DNA of 35,260 nucleotides. Origin: Acholeplasmataceae bacterium (lineage in GTDB: Bacteria > Bacillota > Negativicutes > Acidaminococcales > Acidaminococcaceae). The DNA is taken from contig JAAYVM010000054.1 in the NCBI GenBank assembly GCA_012517145.1, positions 1 to 35,260 on the forward strand, written 5' to 3'. The position numbers were made by a program, and so were the translations under genes. Positions 17,100 to 25,382 of this stretch are shown here, piece after piece (positions within the stretch are counted from its first letter, which is position 1; every line of letters begins with the position of its first letter). Under the pieces are notes generated by a model. That model made no database searches and had not been told where the DNA came from. It worked only from the letters and a program-made list of their open reading frames with translations.

Positions 17100-17948
17100 C
17101 TAACGATTTATATTTTTGGCTGCATACTCCAGAATCAAGCCAGCTGTTTCTTCGACAGCCCTATTTGACACATTGATAATTTTACAATGTATTCTGCGCA
17201 TGATTGCTTTGGCATATTCCAATTCTTCGTTAATACGATTTACATCAGCGTAAGTCGCATCATCTGACAGTCCCATAGTTTTTAAGCGTTCAACGCGAAT
17301 TTCATTAAGTTTATACGGATCTATCAACAGGCCGATAACTTTGTGAGACGGAACCTTGAACAATTCCTCTGGCGGCGTTATTTCAGGTACCAGCGGTACA
17401 TTGGCAACTTTCAGCTGTTTGTGCGCCAGATACATGCTTAAAGGAGTCTTAGAAGTACGTGAAACACCAATAAGAACTATATCGGCTTTCGAAAGGCCCC
17501 AGGGATTTTTGCCGTCATCGTATTTGACCGCAAATTCAATAGCTTCGACACGCTTGAAATACTCGTGGTCAAGAGCATGGATGAGTCCAGGTTGATTTTT
17601 TGGCAATAGCCCTGATGTCTTCTCAATCGCTTTAAGCACAGGACCTATGATATCAACTACTTCAACGTTCTCTTCTTTTGCCTCGCTGGCAATTATTTCA
17701 CGTAATTCCGGAGATACTATTGTATGGCAAATTACAGCATTGTTTTCCTTGGCTTCTTTAACAATCGCATGAACCTGTTCTGCATCTCTTAGATATGGAA
17801 CACGGATAATATCAAATTTTTCCTGCACAAACTGGCTGATTGTTGCTTTTGCTACAGCCTCAGAAGTTTCGCCAATAGAATCGGAAACAGCATAAATTAT
17901 TGGTAAACTAGCTATGATAAATTCCCCCTTTGCCCTCTGCCAAGTCAA
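17100..17948 (-). CDS. ppsR: PEP synthase regulatory protein PpsR (DUF299 kinase/pyrophosphorylase)
   Basis: Bifunctional regulator that inactivates PEP synthase by ADP-dependent phosphorylation of a Thr and reactivates it by phosphate-dependent removal. Diagnostic parts are IIYAVSDSIGETSEAVA at the N-terminus, HTIVSPELR, GLIHALDHEYFKRVEAIEFA, and the P-loop ADIVLIGVSRTSKTPLSMYL. VPLVPEITPPEELF and LLIDPYKLNEIRVERLK follow. The end given is the only standard start codon in frame, a TTG that has no binding site and lies within the ccpN-like gene. A strong site, AAGGGGG (17924-17930), lies eight bases before ATA (17913-17915), which would give the family's usual N-terminal length. Its target enzyme, ppsA, is two genes upstream. 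Confidence 0.93.
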   Translation of the reverse strand: MTWQRAKGEFIIASLPIIYAVSDSIGETSEAVAKATISQFVQEKFDIIRVPYLRDAEQVHAIVKEAKENNAVICHTIVSPELREIIASEAKEENVEVVDIIGPVLKAIEKTSGLLPKNQPGLIHALDHEYFKRVEAIEFAVKYDDGKNPWGLSKADIVLIGVSRTSKTPLSMYLAHKQLKVANVPLVPEITPPEELFKVPSHKVIGLLIDPYKLNEIRVERLKTMGLSDDATYADVNRINEELEYAKAIMRRIHCKIINVSNRAVEETAGLILEYAAKNINR

Positions 17949-18570
17949 CCAGCAGTCTGGTAAAATTAGTCTTGGTAATCCTGCCTACGACTTCATAACA
18001 GTGCTTCTCTTCATTAATTGTTTTAACGACCGGCATACAATCGATCTCATTATCAATTAGACGTCTCGCGGCAGTTGCTACTGACTCTTCCGGTTTTGTG
18101 ACGATTAATTTTGATAGCGGTGTCATAACCATGACAATTGGTATATTTTGTAGGTCAGCGCCGTTGTTGATGGCTGTTTTCAATAAATCCTTGCGAGAAA
18201 CAACGCCTAAAAGAGTACTATTATCACCGACAACAAAAACTGTGCCGATATCCTCCAGAAACATGGTAACAACTGCGTCATATGCACTTTTATCATTGTG
18301 AATCCCGATAGGAACAGATTGAATATCACGCACGCAAATACCTGATATTTCTTCCATAAGCATACCCAAAGTATTTTTGCCAGTAAAATAATATCCAACT
18401 TTAGGCCGTGCATCCAATATACCGCTCATTACAAGAATTGCAAGATCCGAACGCAATGCGGCTCTTGTTACGTTTAATCTTTCTGCAATATGTTCGCCTG
18501 TAATAGGTCCGTCCTGACGAACGATTTCTGCAATTCGTTTCTGTCTATTGCTCAGAGAAATGTTACTCAC
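17908..18570 (-). CDS. ccpN: CcpN-like transcriptional repressor (HTH + two CBS domains)
   Basis: A 220-residue DNA-binding protein related to Bacillus CcpN, the repressor of gluconeogenic genes. A winged HTH occupies residues 1-65 (RQKRIAEIVRQDGPITGEHI, LNVTRAALRSDLAILVMSGI). Two CBS domains follow, with MFLEDIGTVFVVGDNSTLLG and SRKDLLKTAIN in the first and DNEIDCMPVVK in the second. The GTG start at 18568-18570 matches the family N-terminus (MSNISLSNRQ), although the AAGGA site is unusually close. As in Bacillus (ccpN-yqfL) it precedes the DUF299 gene and overlaps it. It probably senses adenine nucleotides through the CBS pair. Putative binding sites lie just upstream of itself and of ppsA. 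Confidence 0.88.
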   Translation of the reverse strand: MSNISLSNRQKRIAEIVRQDGPITGEHIAERLNVTRAALRSDLAILVMSGILDARPKVGYYFTGKNTLGMLMEEISGICVRDIQSVPIGIHNDKSAYDAVVTMFLEDIGTVFVVGDNSTLLGVVSRKDLLKTAINNGADLQNIPIVMVMTPLSKLIVTKPEESVATAARRLIDNEIDCMPVVKTINEEKHCYEVVGRITKTNFTRLLVDLAEGKGGIYHS

Positions 18571-18586
18571 ATCCTTCCCAAACTCA

Positions 18587-18656
18587 AAATAGTGTATGCT
18601 TTATTATACGCTATTTGTCTAAAAAATCCTCTTTTTAAATAACTGATACACTAAAT
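18587..18656 (-). promoter_or_regulatory. ccpN upstream region with three copies of an ATAGTGTAT-type motif
   Basis: On the minus strand ATTTAGTGTATC lies at 18645-18656 and AAATAGCGTAT at 18606-18616. An inverted copy, AAATAGTGTAT on the plus strand, lies at 18587-18597. The last two form an inverted repeat around TATAAT (18603-18608), a likely -10 for ccpN. The same core overlaps the ppsA -10. This suggests autoregulation; no good -35 is seen. Confidence 0.5.
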
Positions 18657-18681
18657 AATTATGTTTAAAAATTTTTTCTAT

Positions 18682-18736
18682 AAAAAACACCCATACGCAA
18701 GTTGCCGTCTTTGGCTTGGCAACCTTTGCATGGGTG
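18682..18736 (-). terminator. Terminator of ppsA
   Basis: A long stem (CACCCATGCAAAGGTTGCC pairing with GGCAACTTGCGTATGGGTG, with few mismatches) is followed by TTTTTT on the minus strand, directly after the ppsA stop codon. Confidence 0.88.
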
Positions 18737-18753
18737 TAATTCTTTACTATAAA

Positions 18754-21126
18754 TTACCAGATAAGATCAGTGTCGTCAGCTTTGCCTTTGCCAGTCAAAG
18801 CATCTAACATGATACGCTGTTCAACTTGAGCTACCATTTTCTTGGTAAACTTCACGGTATCAGGATTTACTGACATACTATCAATACCATTTTTCACCAG
18901 GAATTCAGCAAACTCTGGATATACGCTTGGTGCTTGTCCACAGATTGAAACGGTCTTGCCATCTTTGTGAGCAACTTCAATCAAGTGTTTTATCGCACGG
19001 CGTACAGCAAGATTACGTTCGTCAAAGATATGGGAAACCGTATCATTGTCGCGGTCGCAGCCCAGTGTAAGCATTGTAAGGTCGTTGGAGCCTATTGAAT
19101 AACCATCGACATACTTGTTAAACTGATCAGCCAATATTATATTGGCAGGGATTTCAGCCATTAGCCATACTTTAAAGTCTTTGCCACGAGCAAGACCTTC
19201 TTGGGCCATCAGGTTTGTTACCTTTTCACATTCCTCAACACTGCGGCAGAAAGGTATCATAACATGCAAATTCTTAAGACCGAATTCTTCACGGACTTTG
19301 CGAACAGCTTTAATTTCCAATTTGAAAGCTTCTATATATTTTGGGTCGTAATAGCGGGAAGCTCCACGCCATCCTAAAAGCGCGCTCGGTTCATAAGGTT
19401 CGAATTCGTCGCCGCCTTTCAGGTCACGATACTCACTGGATTTGAAATCGCTGAATCTTAAAGTTACCGGGCGCGGTGCCATAGCCTGGCAAACCTGACG
19501 GAAGCCTTCTGCCAATTGGTCAACAACTTTTTCCGGGTGACCTGTTTTAATCAAATACAAAGGATGCTCATGAATGTAGGTTGTCCAGATAAATTCTTCA
19601 CGCATCAAGCCAATACCGTCACAAGGGAGAACCGAATATTTTTCAGCAAGCTCAGGATCACCAAGATTCATATAAATCTTAGTTCCAGTTACAGGGAAAG
19701 TTTCAGCAACAACTGCAGCGGCAGCTTCAGATTTTTTAGCGCTTTCAATAATACCTTCGTAAACAACACCGTTACTAGCATCTACCGTAATATCAATACC
19801 ATCTTTGATTGCGGTAGTAGCTGATTCTCCTCTGCTCTTTGTACCAACAATACATGGAATACCAAGCTCACGGCTGACAATAGATGCGTGGCAAGTCATG
19901 CCGCCTGAATCTGTTACTATTGCTTTAGCCTTCTTCATTGCCGGAACCCAATCCGGAGCAGTCATTTCGGTAACAAGGATTTCACCATCTTTAAATTCAT
20001 CAATGCGGGATGGATCAAGAATTACATGCGCACGGCCGGAAACCAATCCTGGGCTTGCAGGCAATCCTTTGACAATAACTTTACGGTCAGTAGTTATTTT
20101 TGCACTTTCCACTTTTTTGCCCTCTTCTTTATTACGGCGAGACCAAACGGTTTCCGGACGAGCTTGCAATATCCAGATTTTGTCAGTACGTTCGTCAATG
20201 CCCCATTCAATATCCATATAGCAGCCATAATGTTTTTCAATCTTTTTAGCATAGTTAGCCAGCTCAAGAATCTGCTCTGTAGTCAGGGTCTGTTTGTGGC
20301 GATTTTCTTCAGGCACAGGCTGTTCTTCGCAATCGCCGCCTTTTTTACGAACAAGCATTACATCTTGCTCGTTAACATTAGTTTCAATAATTTTATTGTC
20401 AGCTTTGGAAACTGTATAGTTATCAGGAGTTACGGTTCCTTGTACAACATATTCGCCAAGACCATAAGCAGCTTCAATCAGGATATTCTCGTCATTGCCG
20501 GTTGCCACATTGACAGTAAACATTACGCCAGCAGCCTTAGAGAACACCATCATTTGAATAACAGCGCTCAGAGCAACATCAAGGTGATCAAAGCCTTGTT
20601 TTTCTCTATAGTATACGGCGCGATCTGTGAAGCATGAAGCATAGCATTCCTTTACTTTTGCAATAACAGTTTCAGCACCTTGAACATTTAAATAAGTATC
20701 TTGCTGACCGGCAAAACTAGCATCAGGTAAATCTTCTGCAGTAGCACTGGAACGGACTGCAACAAAAGGCAGCTCCTCGCCGACTTTTTTTGCTAATTCA
20801 GCATAAGCCTCTGCAATTGCTTTCTGCAGATCATCAGGCATCTTTTCAGCCATGATAGCTGCACGCAGTTTAGCACTTACATCACGCAGCAAAGCGCTAT
20901 TCTCAACATCGGTAAGTTCTGCAAGCAGGGCTTCCATTTTTACCTTAAGGCCACTTTCCTCGATGAAATATCTATAAGCGTGTGCAGTTGTTGCAAAGCC
21001 GTAAGGAACGGGTACATCCGTCTTTGAAGTCATTTCTCCGAGAGAGGCTGATTTACCGCCGACTATGGAAACATCAGTTTTTTCTAACTGTTCAAACCAA
21101 AGTAGGAACTGTTCTTCCTTTTTCAT
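18754..21126 (-). CDS. ppsA: Phosphoenolpyruvate synthase PpsA
   Basis: Converts pyruvate + ATP to PEP + AMP + phosphate, the entry step of gluconeogenesis from pyruvate. At 790 residues it matches PEP synthase (about 790) rather than pyruvate phosphate dikinase (about 870). The N-terminal ATP-grasp domain has VGGKSASLGEM, VAVRSSATAEDLPDASFAGQ and MDIEWGID. The swivelling domain has DSGGMTCHASIVSRELGIPC, with the phosphorylated His and the neighbouring Thr that PpsR modifies. The C-terminal TIM barrel has MREEFIW, LRFSDFKSSEY and VSICGQAPS with the catalytic Cys. A binding site (AAAGGAG) precedes the ATG. It lies between glyS and ccpN, an insertion compared with Bacillus, and sits beside both of its likely regulators. 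Confidence 0.95.
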   Translation of the reverse strand: MKKEEQFLLWFEQLEKTDVSIVGGKSASLGEMTSKTDVPVPYGFATTAHAYRYFIEESGLKVKMEALLAELTDVENSALLRDVSAKLRAAIMAEKMPDDLQKAIAEAYAELAKKVGEELPFVAVRSSATAEDLPDASFAGQQDTYLNVQGAETVIAKVKECYASCFTDRAVYYREKQGFDHLDVALSAVIQMMVFSKAAGVMFTVNVATGNDENILIEAAYGLGEYVVQGTVTPDNYTVSKADNKIIETNVNEQDVMLVRKKGGDCEEQPVPEENRHKQTLTTEQILELANYAKKIEKHYGCYMDIEWGIDERTDKIWILQARPETVWSRRNKEEGKKVESAKITTDRKVIVKGLPASPGLVSGRAHVILDPSRIDEFKDGEILVTEMTAPDWVPAMKKAKAIVTDSGGMTCHASIVSRELGIPCIVGTKSRGESATTAIKDGIDITVDASNGVVYEGIIESAKKSEAAAAVVAETFPVTGTKIYMNLGDPELAEKYSVLPCDGIGLMREEFIWTTYIHEHPLYLIKTGHPEKVVDQLAEGFRQVCQAMAPRPVTLRFSDFKSSEYRDLKGGDEFEPYEPSALLGWRGASRYYDPKYIEAFKLEIKAVRKVREEFGLKNLHVMIPFCRSVEECEKVTNLMAQEGLARGKDFKVWLMAEIPANIILADQFNKYVDGYSIGSNDLTMLTLGCDRDNDTVSHIFDERNLAVRRAIKHLIEVAHKDGKTVSICGQAPSVYPEFAEFLVKNGIDSMSVNPDTVKFTKKMVAQVEQRIMLDALTGKGKADDTDLIW

Positions 21127-21170
21127 TGTAGCACTCCTTTTGTCATATACTTATTAAATGACTATTTCTA

Positions 21171-21210
21171 ATATAGTATACACTATATCACGTTTATGCT
21201 CGTTGTTCAA
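21171..21210 (-). promoter_or_regulatory. ppsA promoter with overlapping palindromic operator
   Basis: On the minus strand TTGAAC (21205-21210), 17 bases, TATAGT (21182-21187). The -10 is the left arm of an inverted repeat (21171-21188, ATATAGT-GTAT-ACTATAT) that extends over the predicted start of transcription. Its core ATAGTGTAT is shared with the ccpN upstream region, so it is the best candidate operator for the CcpN-like repressor. Confidence 0.7.
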
Positions 21211-21250
21211 GTGAATTTTTTATAAATTTTATACATTTTTGTACTTTTCT

Positions 21251-23311
21251 TTACAGTACTATCGAACTTAGATCGCCGACCATACTAGCTGTCTCTTTGA
21301 CTTGTACCAAGAGAGCTAAACGATTATTTTTTACATTTTCATCTTTATCCATGACCATTACTGTATCAAAGAATTTGTTAACCGGTGCAGACACTTCATT
21401 CATTAATTTAAGCACTTCGGCATAGTTGTAAGCAACCAAGGCTGGAATAGTTTCTTTTTGTAAACGGCAGATAGCTTCATAGAGTTCTTTTTCTGCAGTT
21501 TCTACAAACAAGTTTTCCCGGATAATAGTCTCGCCCTCTGCTTTTTTGCAGAGATTGGCAACACGGGTAAAGGCTTGAATGCTTTCAGCTGCTTCCGGAG
21601 TTTCAACGTATTCAGCTAACGCCTTCGCCCTTACAAACAAATCAACGATATCATCATTGGCCTTTTCATTTAATACTGCATCAATAACGTCGTAGCGAAT
21701 TCCTTGGTCACTCATCATGTTTTTAACGCGCTGCACAAAAAATTCTTGTAATTGCGCCAACAATTCACCACTTTTAGCACAAGGAACATTTAACAGTTCT
21801 AACACAGCAGACATTGTCTTAAGTAAAGGCAGATGATAATTGCCATCAACTAAAATATTAATAATACCAATTGCCTGGCGGCGCAAAGCATAAGGATCCT
21901 GCGAACCAGTAGGTATTAATCCGCGGCTGAAAGTAGCAGCAATATTATCCAACTTGTCGGCAATACCTACCAAGCGGCCAATATCAGTTTTTGGTAATTC
22001 ATCACCGGCAAAACGAGGCAGATAGTGCTCAAATATACCCTGTGCTACTTCAGGTTTTTCACCATCAAGCAGGGCGTATTCACGTCCCATAACACCTTGT
22101 AATTCGGTAAATTCACATACCATGCCGGTCACTAAGTCCGTTTTGGACAACAGAGCAGTACGTTGCAAAACATCTTCATCGACTTTTACGTTGAGGTTCT
22201 TTTTCAATGTCATTGCAATATCAGCCAAGCGCACACTCTTGTCATAAATATTGCCAAGACCTTCCTGGAACACGACAGTTTTCAATTTTTCCAGACGTTC
22301 TTCCAGTTTAATCTTTCTATCTTCATTAAAGAAAAATTCCGCATCGCTGAGACGAGCACGCAAAACGCGTTCGTTGCCATGGGCCACAATATCAAGACCT
22401 TCACTGTTACCATTACGAACAGTAATAAATTTGGCCAGTAATTTGCCGTCAGCAGTAAGCACTGGGAAATAACGCTGATGTTCACGCATAGGAGTTATAA
22501 CGGTCTCTTTAGGCAATGACAAAAATTTGTCGTCAAAATGTCCGCACAGCGCCGTAGGATATTCAACAAGATAAACTACTTCTTCCAATAAGTCTTCGTC
22601 TATTTCGGCAATGCCGCCTTCTTTTTGCGCCAATTCTTCTACTTGCTGACGTATTATGCTTCGGCGTTCATTTTGGTTAACAATGACAAAATGGTCACGC
22701 AGCACCTTTTCATAATCGCCGGCGCTAGCTATTTCCACTTCACCTTTGCTCAGGAAACGATGACCTAAGGTGTTACGTCCTGATTTGACACCAGTTATTT
22801 CAATTGGAATAATTTTATCGTCTAACAATGCAACAAGCCATCTTATCGGGCGTACAAAACGGAAATCATGATCAGCCCAACGCATATTTTTAGGAAAAGA
22901 TAAAGATTCCACAATATCGACCAAGAAAGCAGGCAAAAGGTCAATTACAGCTTGTCCTGTCAATTTTTTAACCGCATAGACGTACTCATCGCGAACAATT
23001 AAATCTTCAACAGCTATTCCTTGTCCTCTGGCAAAACCCTGTGCGGCTTTTGACGGAGCACCATCCGGGCCAAAAGCAATCTTTAATGAAGGCCCTTTGC
23101 TTTCAACGACTGTACTAGCTTGTGTTTCTTCAACGCCTTCCGCAATAAAAGTCATACGGCGTGGTGTACCGAAAACAGTAACTGAAGCAAATGGAACGCG
23201 AAGTTCTTGCAGCTTCTTCTCTGCTAAACCCTTCAATTGCTCCAAAATGCCCGGCATAAATTTAGCAGGTATTTCTTCTGTTCCTATTTCAAATAATAAC
23301 TTCTGTTCCAT
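21251..23311 (-). CDS. glyS: Glycyl-tRNA synthetase beta subunit GlyS
   Basis: Beta subunit of the bacterial alpha2-beta2 glycyl-tRNA synthetase, needed for tRNA recognition and aminoacylation. It is 686 residues, normal size. Family stretches include LLFEIGTEEIPAKFMPG at the start, FGTPRRMTFIAEGV, RWADHDFRFVRPIRWLVALL and MREHQRYFPV. DAEFFFNEDRKIKLEERLEK and RGLIPTGSQDPYALRRQAIG follow, and an anticodon-binding-like C-terminal helical domain ends the protein. It starts two bases after the glyQ stop and is controlled with glyQ by the T-box leader upstream. Confidence 0.96.
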   Translation of the reverse strand: MEQKLLFEIGTEEIPAKFMPGILEQLKGLAEKKLQELRVPFASVTVFGTPRRMTFIAEGVEETQASTVVESKGPSLKIAFGPDGAPSKAAQGFARGQGIAVEDLIVRDEYVYAVKKLTGQAVIDLLPAFLVDIVESLSFPKNMRWADHDFRFVRPIRWLVALLDDKIIPIEITGVKSGRNTLGHRFLSKGEVEIASAGDYEKVLRDHFVIVNQNERRSIIRQQVEELAQKEGGIAEIDEDLLEEVVYLVEYPTALCGHFDDKFLSLPKETVITPMREHQRYFPVLTADGKLLAKFITVRNGNSEGLDIVAHGNERVLRARLSDAEFFFNEDRKIKLEERLEKLKTVVFQEGLGNIYDKSVRLADIAMTLKKNLNVKVDEDVLQRTALLSKTDLVTGMVCEFTELQGVMGREYALLDGEKPEVAQGIFEHYLPRFAGDELPKTDIGRLVGIADKLDNIAATFSRGLIPTGSQDPYALRRQAIGIINILVDGNYHLPLLKTMSAVLELLNVPCAKSGELLAQLQEFFVQRVKNMMSDQGIRYDVIDAVLNEKANDDIVDLFVRAKALAEYVETPEAAESIQAFTRVANLCKKAEGETIIRENLFVETAEKELYEAICRLQKETIPALVAYNYAEVLKLMNEVSAPVNKFFDTVMVMDKDENVKNNRLALLVQVKETASMVGDLSSIVL

Positions 23312-23313
23312 AT

Positions 23314-24189
23314 TTATTTATCCCCTTTCAGTAGCGGGAAGCCCAATTTTTCCCTCTGTTCAACATAAGCAGCTGCGCAGAGACGTGCCATTGCCCTTAC
23401 ACGCCCAATAAACGCCGTTCTTTCGCTGACGCTTATGGCTCCGCGGGAGTCAAGCAAATTGAAGGTATGCGAACACTTCAACACATAATCATAGGCCGGG
23501 CGGATATTGCCGGTTTCTATAACACGCTTAGCTTCTTTTTCATATTTGTCAAACAGGTCAAATAACAATGCAGTATCAGCAATCTGGAAATTATAATAGG
23601 ATTGTTCTACTTCATTGGTATGAAAAACATCTCCATAAGTAATATCGCCAACCCATTTAACATCATATACGTTTTCAACGCCCTGTATATACATGGCAAG
23701 ACGTTCTAATCCATAGGTAATCTCGACGGTAACCGGTTTAACATCTATGCCTCCAACTTGTTGGAAATAAGTAAATTGCGTAATTTCCATACCATCAAGC
23801 CAAACTTCCCAACCAAGTCCCCAGGCTCCAAGTGTTGGAGATTCCCAGTTGTCCTCCACAAAACGAATATCATGTTCATTCTGGTGAATACCTAATTCGG
23901 CCAGACTTTGCAGGTAAAGCTCCTGTATGTTTTCAGGTGAAGGTTTAATAATTACCTGATATTGATGGTGCTGGAAAAGACGGTTGGGGTTATCTCCATA
24001 GCGGCCATCTGCCGGTCTTCTGGAAGGTTCAACGTATGCAACGCGCCATGGTTCAGGTCCAAGCGCCCTGAGAAATGTGGATGGGTTCATAGTGCCGGCA
24101 CCTTTTTCGATGTCATAAGGCTGAGCCATGATACAATCCTGTTTGGCCCAAAACTCTTGAAGCTTCAAAATAATCGTTTGGAAATTCAT
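23314..24189 (-). CDS. glyQ: Glycyl-tRNA synthetase alpha subunit GlyQ
   Basis: Catalytic class II subunit that forms glycyl-adenylate and charges tRNA-Gly together with GlyS. Seen are [60 protein letters not shown] (motif 2 region), [14 protein letters not shown] and [21 protein letters not shown] chose the ATG at 24187-24189 (291 residues), with AAGGAGG six bases upstream. A longer frame back to 24249 reads into the T-box terminator. It is first in the glyQS operon. Confidence 0.96.
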   Translation of the reverse strand: MNFQTIILKLQEFWAKQDCIMAQPYDIEKGAGTMNPSTFLRALGPEPWRVAYVEPSRRPADGRYGDNPNRLFQHHQYQVIIKPSPENIQELYLQSLAELGIHQNEHDIRFVEDNWESPTLGAWGLGWEVWLDGMEITQFTYFQQVGGIDVKPVTVEITYGLERLAMYIQGVENVYDVKWVGDITYGDVFHTNEVEQSYYNFQIADTALLFDLFDKYEKEAKRVIETGNIRPAYDYVLKCSHTFNLLDSRGAISVSERTAFIGRVRAMARLCAAAYVEQREKLGFPLLKGDK

Positions 24190-24224
24190 TTTCTTCCTCC
24201 TTAAATTTATACAGGTTTGCAAAC

Positions 24225-24428
24225 AAAAAAGCCTCCATCCCTGTAACAATAATATGTTACAGGGACGGAGGCTTAAAGCTCCCGCGGTTCCACCCTGTTT
24301 GACTGCAAGCAGTCCTCTCTTATCAAATATAAAATTTTGGCTCCCGGGTGCCTTCGTCTTTGATATCGGCTTACACTATCCCGACTCGCTGCTGCAAAAA
24401 CTACTTATCCCCTTCATTGCCTTTTCTT
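24225..24428 (-). promoter_or_regulatory. Glycine T-box leader (glyQS)
   Basis: On the minus strand the T-box sequence AGGGTGGAACCGCGGG (24281-24296) contains the UGGA bulge that pairs with the tRNA acceptor end. It is followed by a strong terminator with arms 24231-24247 and 24256-24272 and a T run at 24225-24230. Upstream is a stem I region with a GTAGT element (about 24400) and a likely GGC specifier at 24350-24352, in GAAGGCACCC, read by tRNA-Gly(GCC). Uncharged tRNA-Gly would stabilise the antiterminator and allow glyQS transcription. Confidence 0.93.
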
Positions 24429-24434
24429 TAAGAA

Positions 24435-24463
24435 AATATAACAGATAGCCGGGTCTTTGTCAA
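24435..24463 (-). promoter_or_regulatory. glyQS promoter
   Basis: On the minus strand TTGACA (24458-24463, perfect), 17 bases, TATATT (24435-24440). Transcription would start at about 24428, the 5' end of the T-box leader. Confidence 0.82.
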
Positions 24464-24647
24464 CTCAAAAAGAAGTATATCAACTTTTGTAAGACAATGG
24501 TTAAAGAGTTCCTCTGGCTGCTTCCACACGCGACAATTCATTCGCCTGCAAGCAGTCGGTCGCTGATGTGCAGCAAGCCCGTCACTTCTTTAGCCCTTGC
24601 CTTTCCCAGCAAGTTCTAAAACAACTGCGTATGTTGTCACTTGTTTA
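24464..24647 (-). other. Unassigned, possibly structured region between recO and the glyQS leader
   Basis: No convincing gene. On the minus strand a -10-like TATAAT (24647-24652) spans the recO stop codon. Downstream come ACAAC/GTTGT, CTGCTT/AAGCAG and AGAG/CTCT pairings. A 12-base segment (CTGCAAGCAGTC on the plus strand, 24546-24557) recurs in the T-box leader at 24303-24314. The stretches AAAGGCAA and GTGTGGAAGCAGCC recall T-box segments in the same order. It could be a decayed T-box copy or a small RNA. A 38-codon frame starting at 24541 lacks a ribosome binding site. Confidence 0.3.
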
Positions 24648-25382
24648 TTATACGCTGATTTGGGCAAGAAATTGTAAGCTGACAAGAGGTTTATCCGTTT
24701 GATAAACCAGAAATTTATATAATGTTTGTTCAAGCTGCATAAGATCCGCGCCACGCACTACGAATTTCTCAGGGTTTGCAAAATCCAGACGCTGCAGTTT
24801 TAACATCAACTCACGTGTGCCAACTGCAAAAGGTAGTTCAGCACCTGTGCTGCAGTTATCACAAACAACGCCCCCCTGTACAGTACTGAAATAAGCATCT
24901 CCTTCAATTTTTTCGTGACAGGTCGTGCAATTTTCCAGTGCTGGATCAAAACCGCAAAAGCTCAATAGTTTACACAAAGCGCTGACAACAACAAGCCTCT
25001 TATTGTGACGACCAAGCAAAACCAGAGCTTGCTGTAAGAGTATAAAAATCTCTTCCTGGGGCGAGTATTCCTCCGTCAGATTTTCCACTGCTTCAGCGAT
25101 AACAGCCGAATATGCAAGCGCTAAAATATCCATCGTTTGCGGCAAAACACTAAGCTCACACTGCTGCAAAGTATCAAAACGCCTGCCACCTATCAGCCTT
25201 GCAGAAAGCTGCGCAAACGGCTGAATAAGCCGTCCACCGTTGGACTTGCCATACCTGGCCCCATACGCGATAAACGACACCTTACCATGTTCACGTGAAA
25301 AGCAGACTGCGTACTTATCCGCAGTCTGCCAGTCTTTCACTCTTAAAATTATTATCTCGTCCTGATAAGCTACCTTATTCAT
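24648..25382 (-). CDS. recO: DNA repair protein RecO
   Basis: Recombination mediator that works with RecR and RecF to load RecA on gaps. The 244 residues have the N-terminal OB fold (DEIIILRVKDWQTADKYAVC, GKVSFIAYGARYGKSNGGRL). A helical domain (SAVIAEAVENLTEEYSPQEE) and the zinc-binding motif CTTCHEKIEGDAYF … VCDNC at about 158-185 follow. The order era-recO-glyQ is conserved in Firmicutes. Its start ATG overlaps the end of the CorC-like gene by eight bases. Confidence 0.93.
   Translation of the reverse strand: MNKVAYQDEIIILRVKDWQTADKYAVCFSREHGKVSFIAYGARYGKSNGGRLIQPFAQLSARLIGGRRFDTLQQCELSVLPQTMDILALAYSAVIAEAVENLTEEYSPQEEIFILLQQALVLLGRHNKRLVVVSALCKLLSFCGFDPALENCTTCHEKIEGDAYFSTVQGGVVCDNCSTGAELPFAVGTRELMLKLQRLDFANPEKFVVRGADLMQLEQTLYKFLVYQTDKPLVSLQFLAQISV

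Noticed and set aside
18754-21126. Annotation as pyruvate phosphate dikinase
   Set aside because: The 790-residue length and GGMTCHASIVSRELGIPC fit PEP synthase; PPDK is about 80 residues longer with a TSHAA-type His motif.
24254-24448. 64-codon plus-strand frame over the glyQS leader
   Set aside because: It is the complement of the T-box RNA and contains no protein-like signal.
24464-24647. SRP RNA (4.5S-like) or a yqzL gene in the recO-glyQ gap
   Set aside because: GGAAGCAGCC recalls SRP RNA, but the GGUCAGG…GGAAGG domain IV core is missing. No frame resembles YqzL and none has a ribosome binding site.
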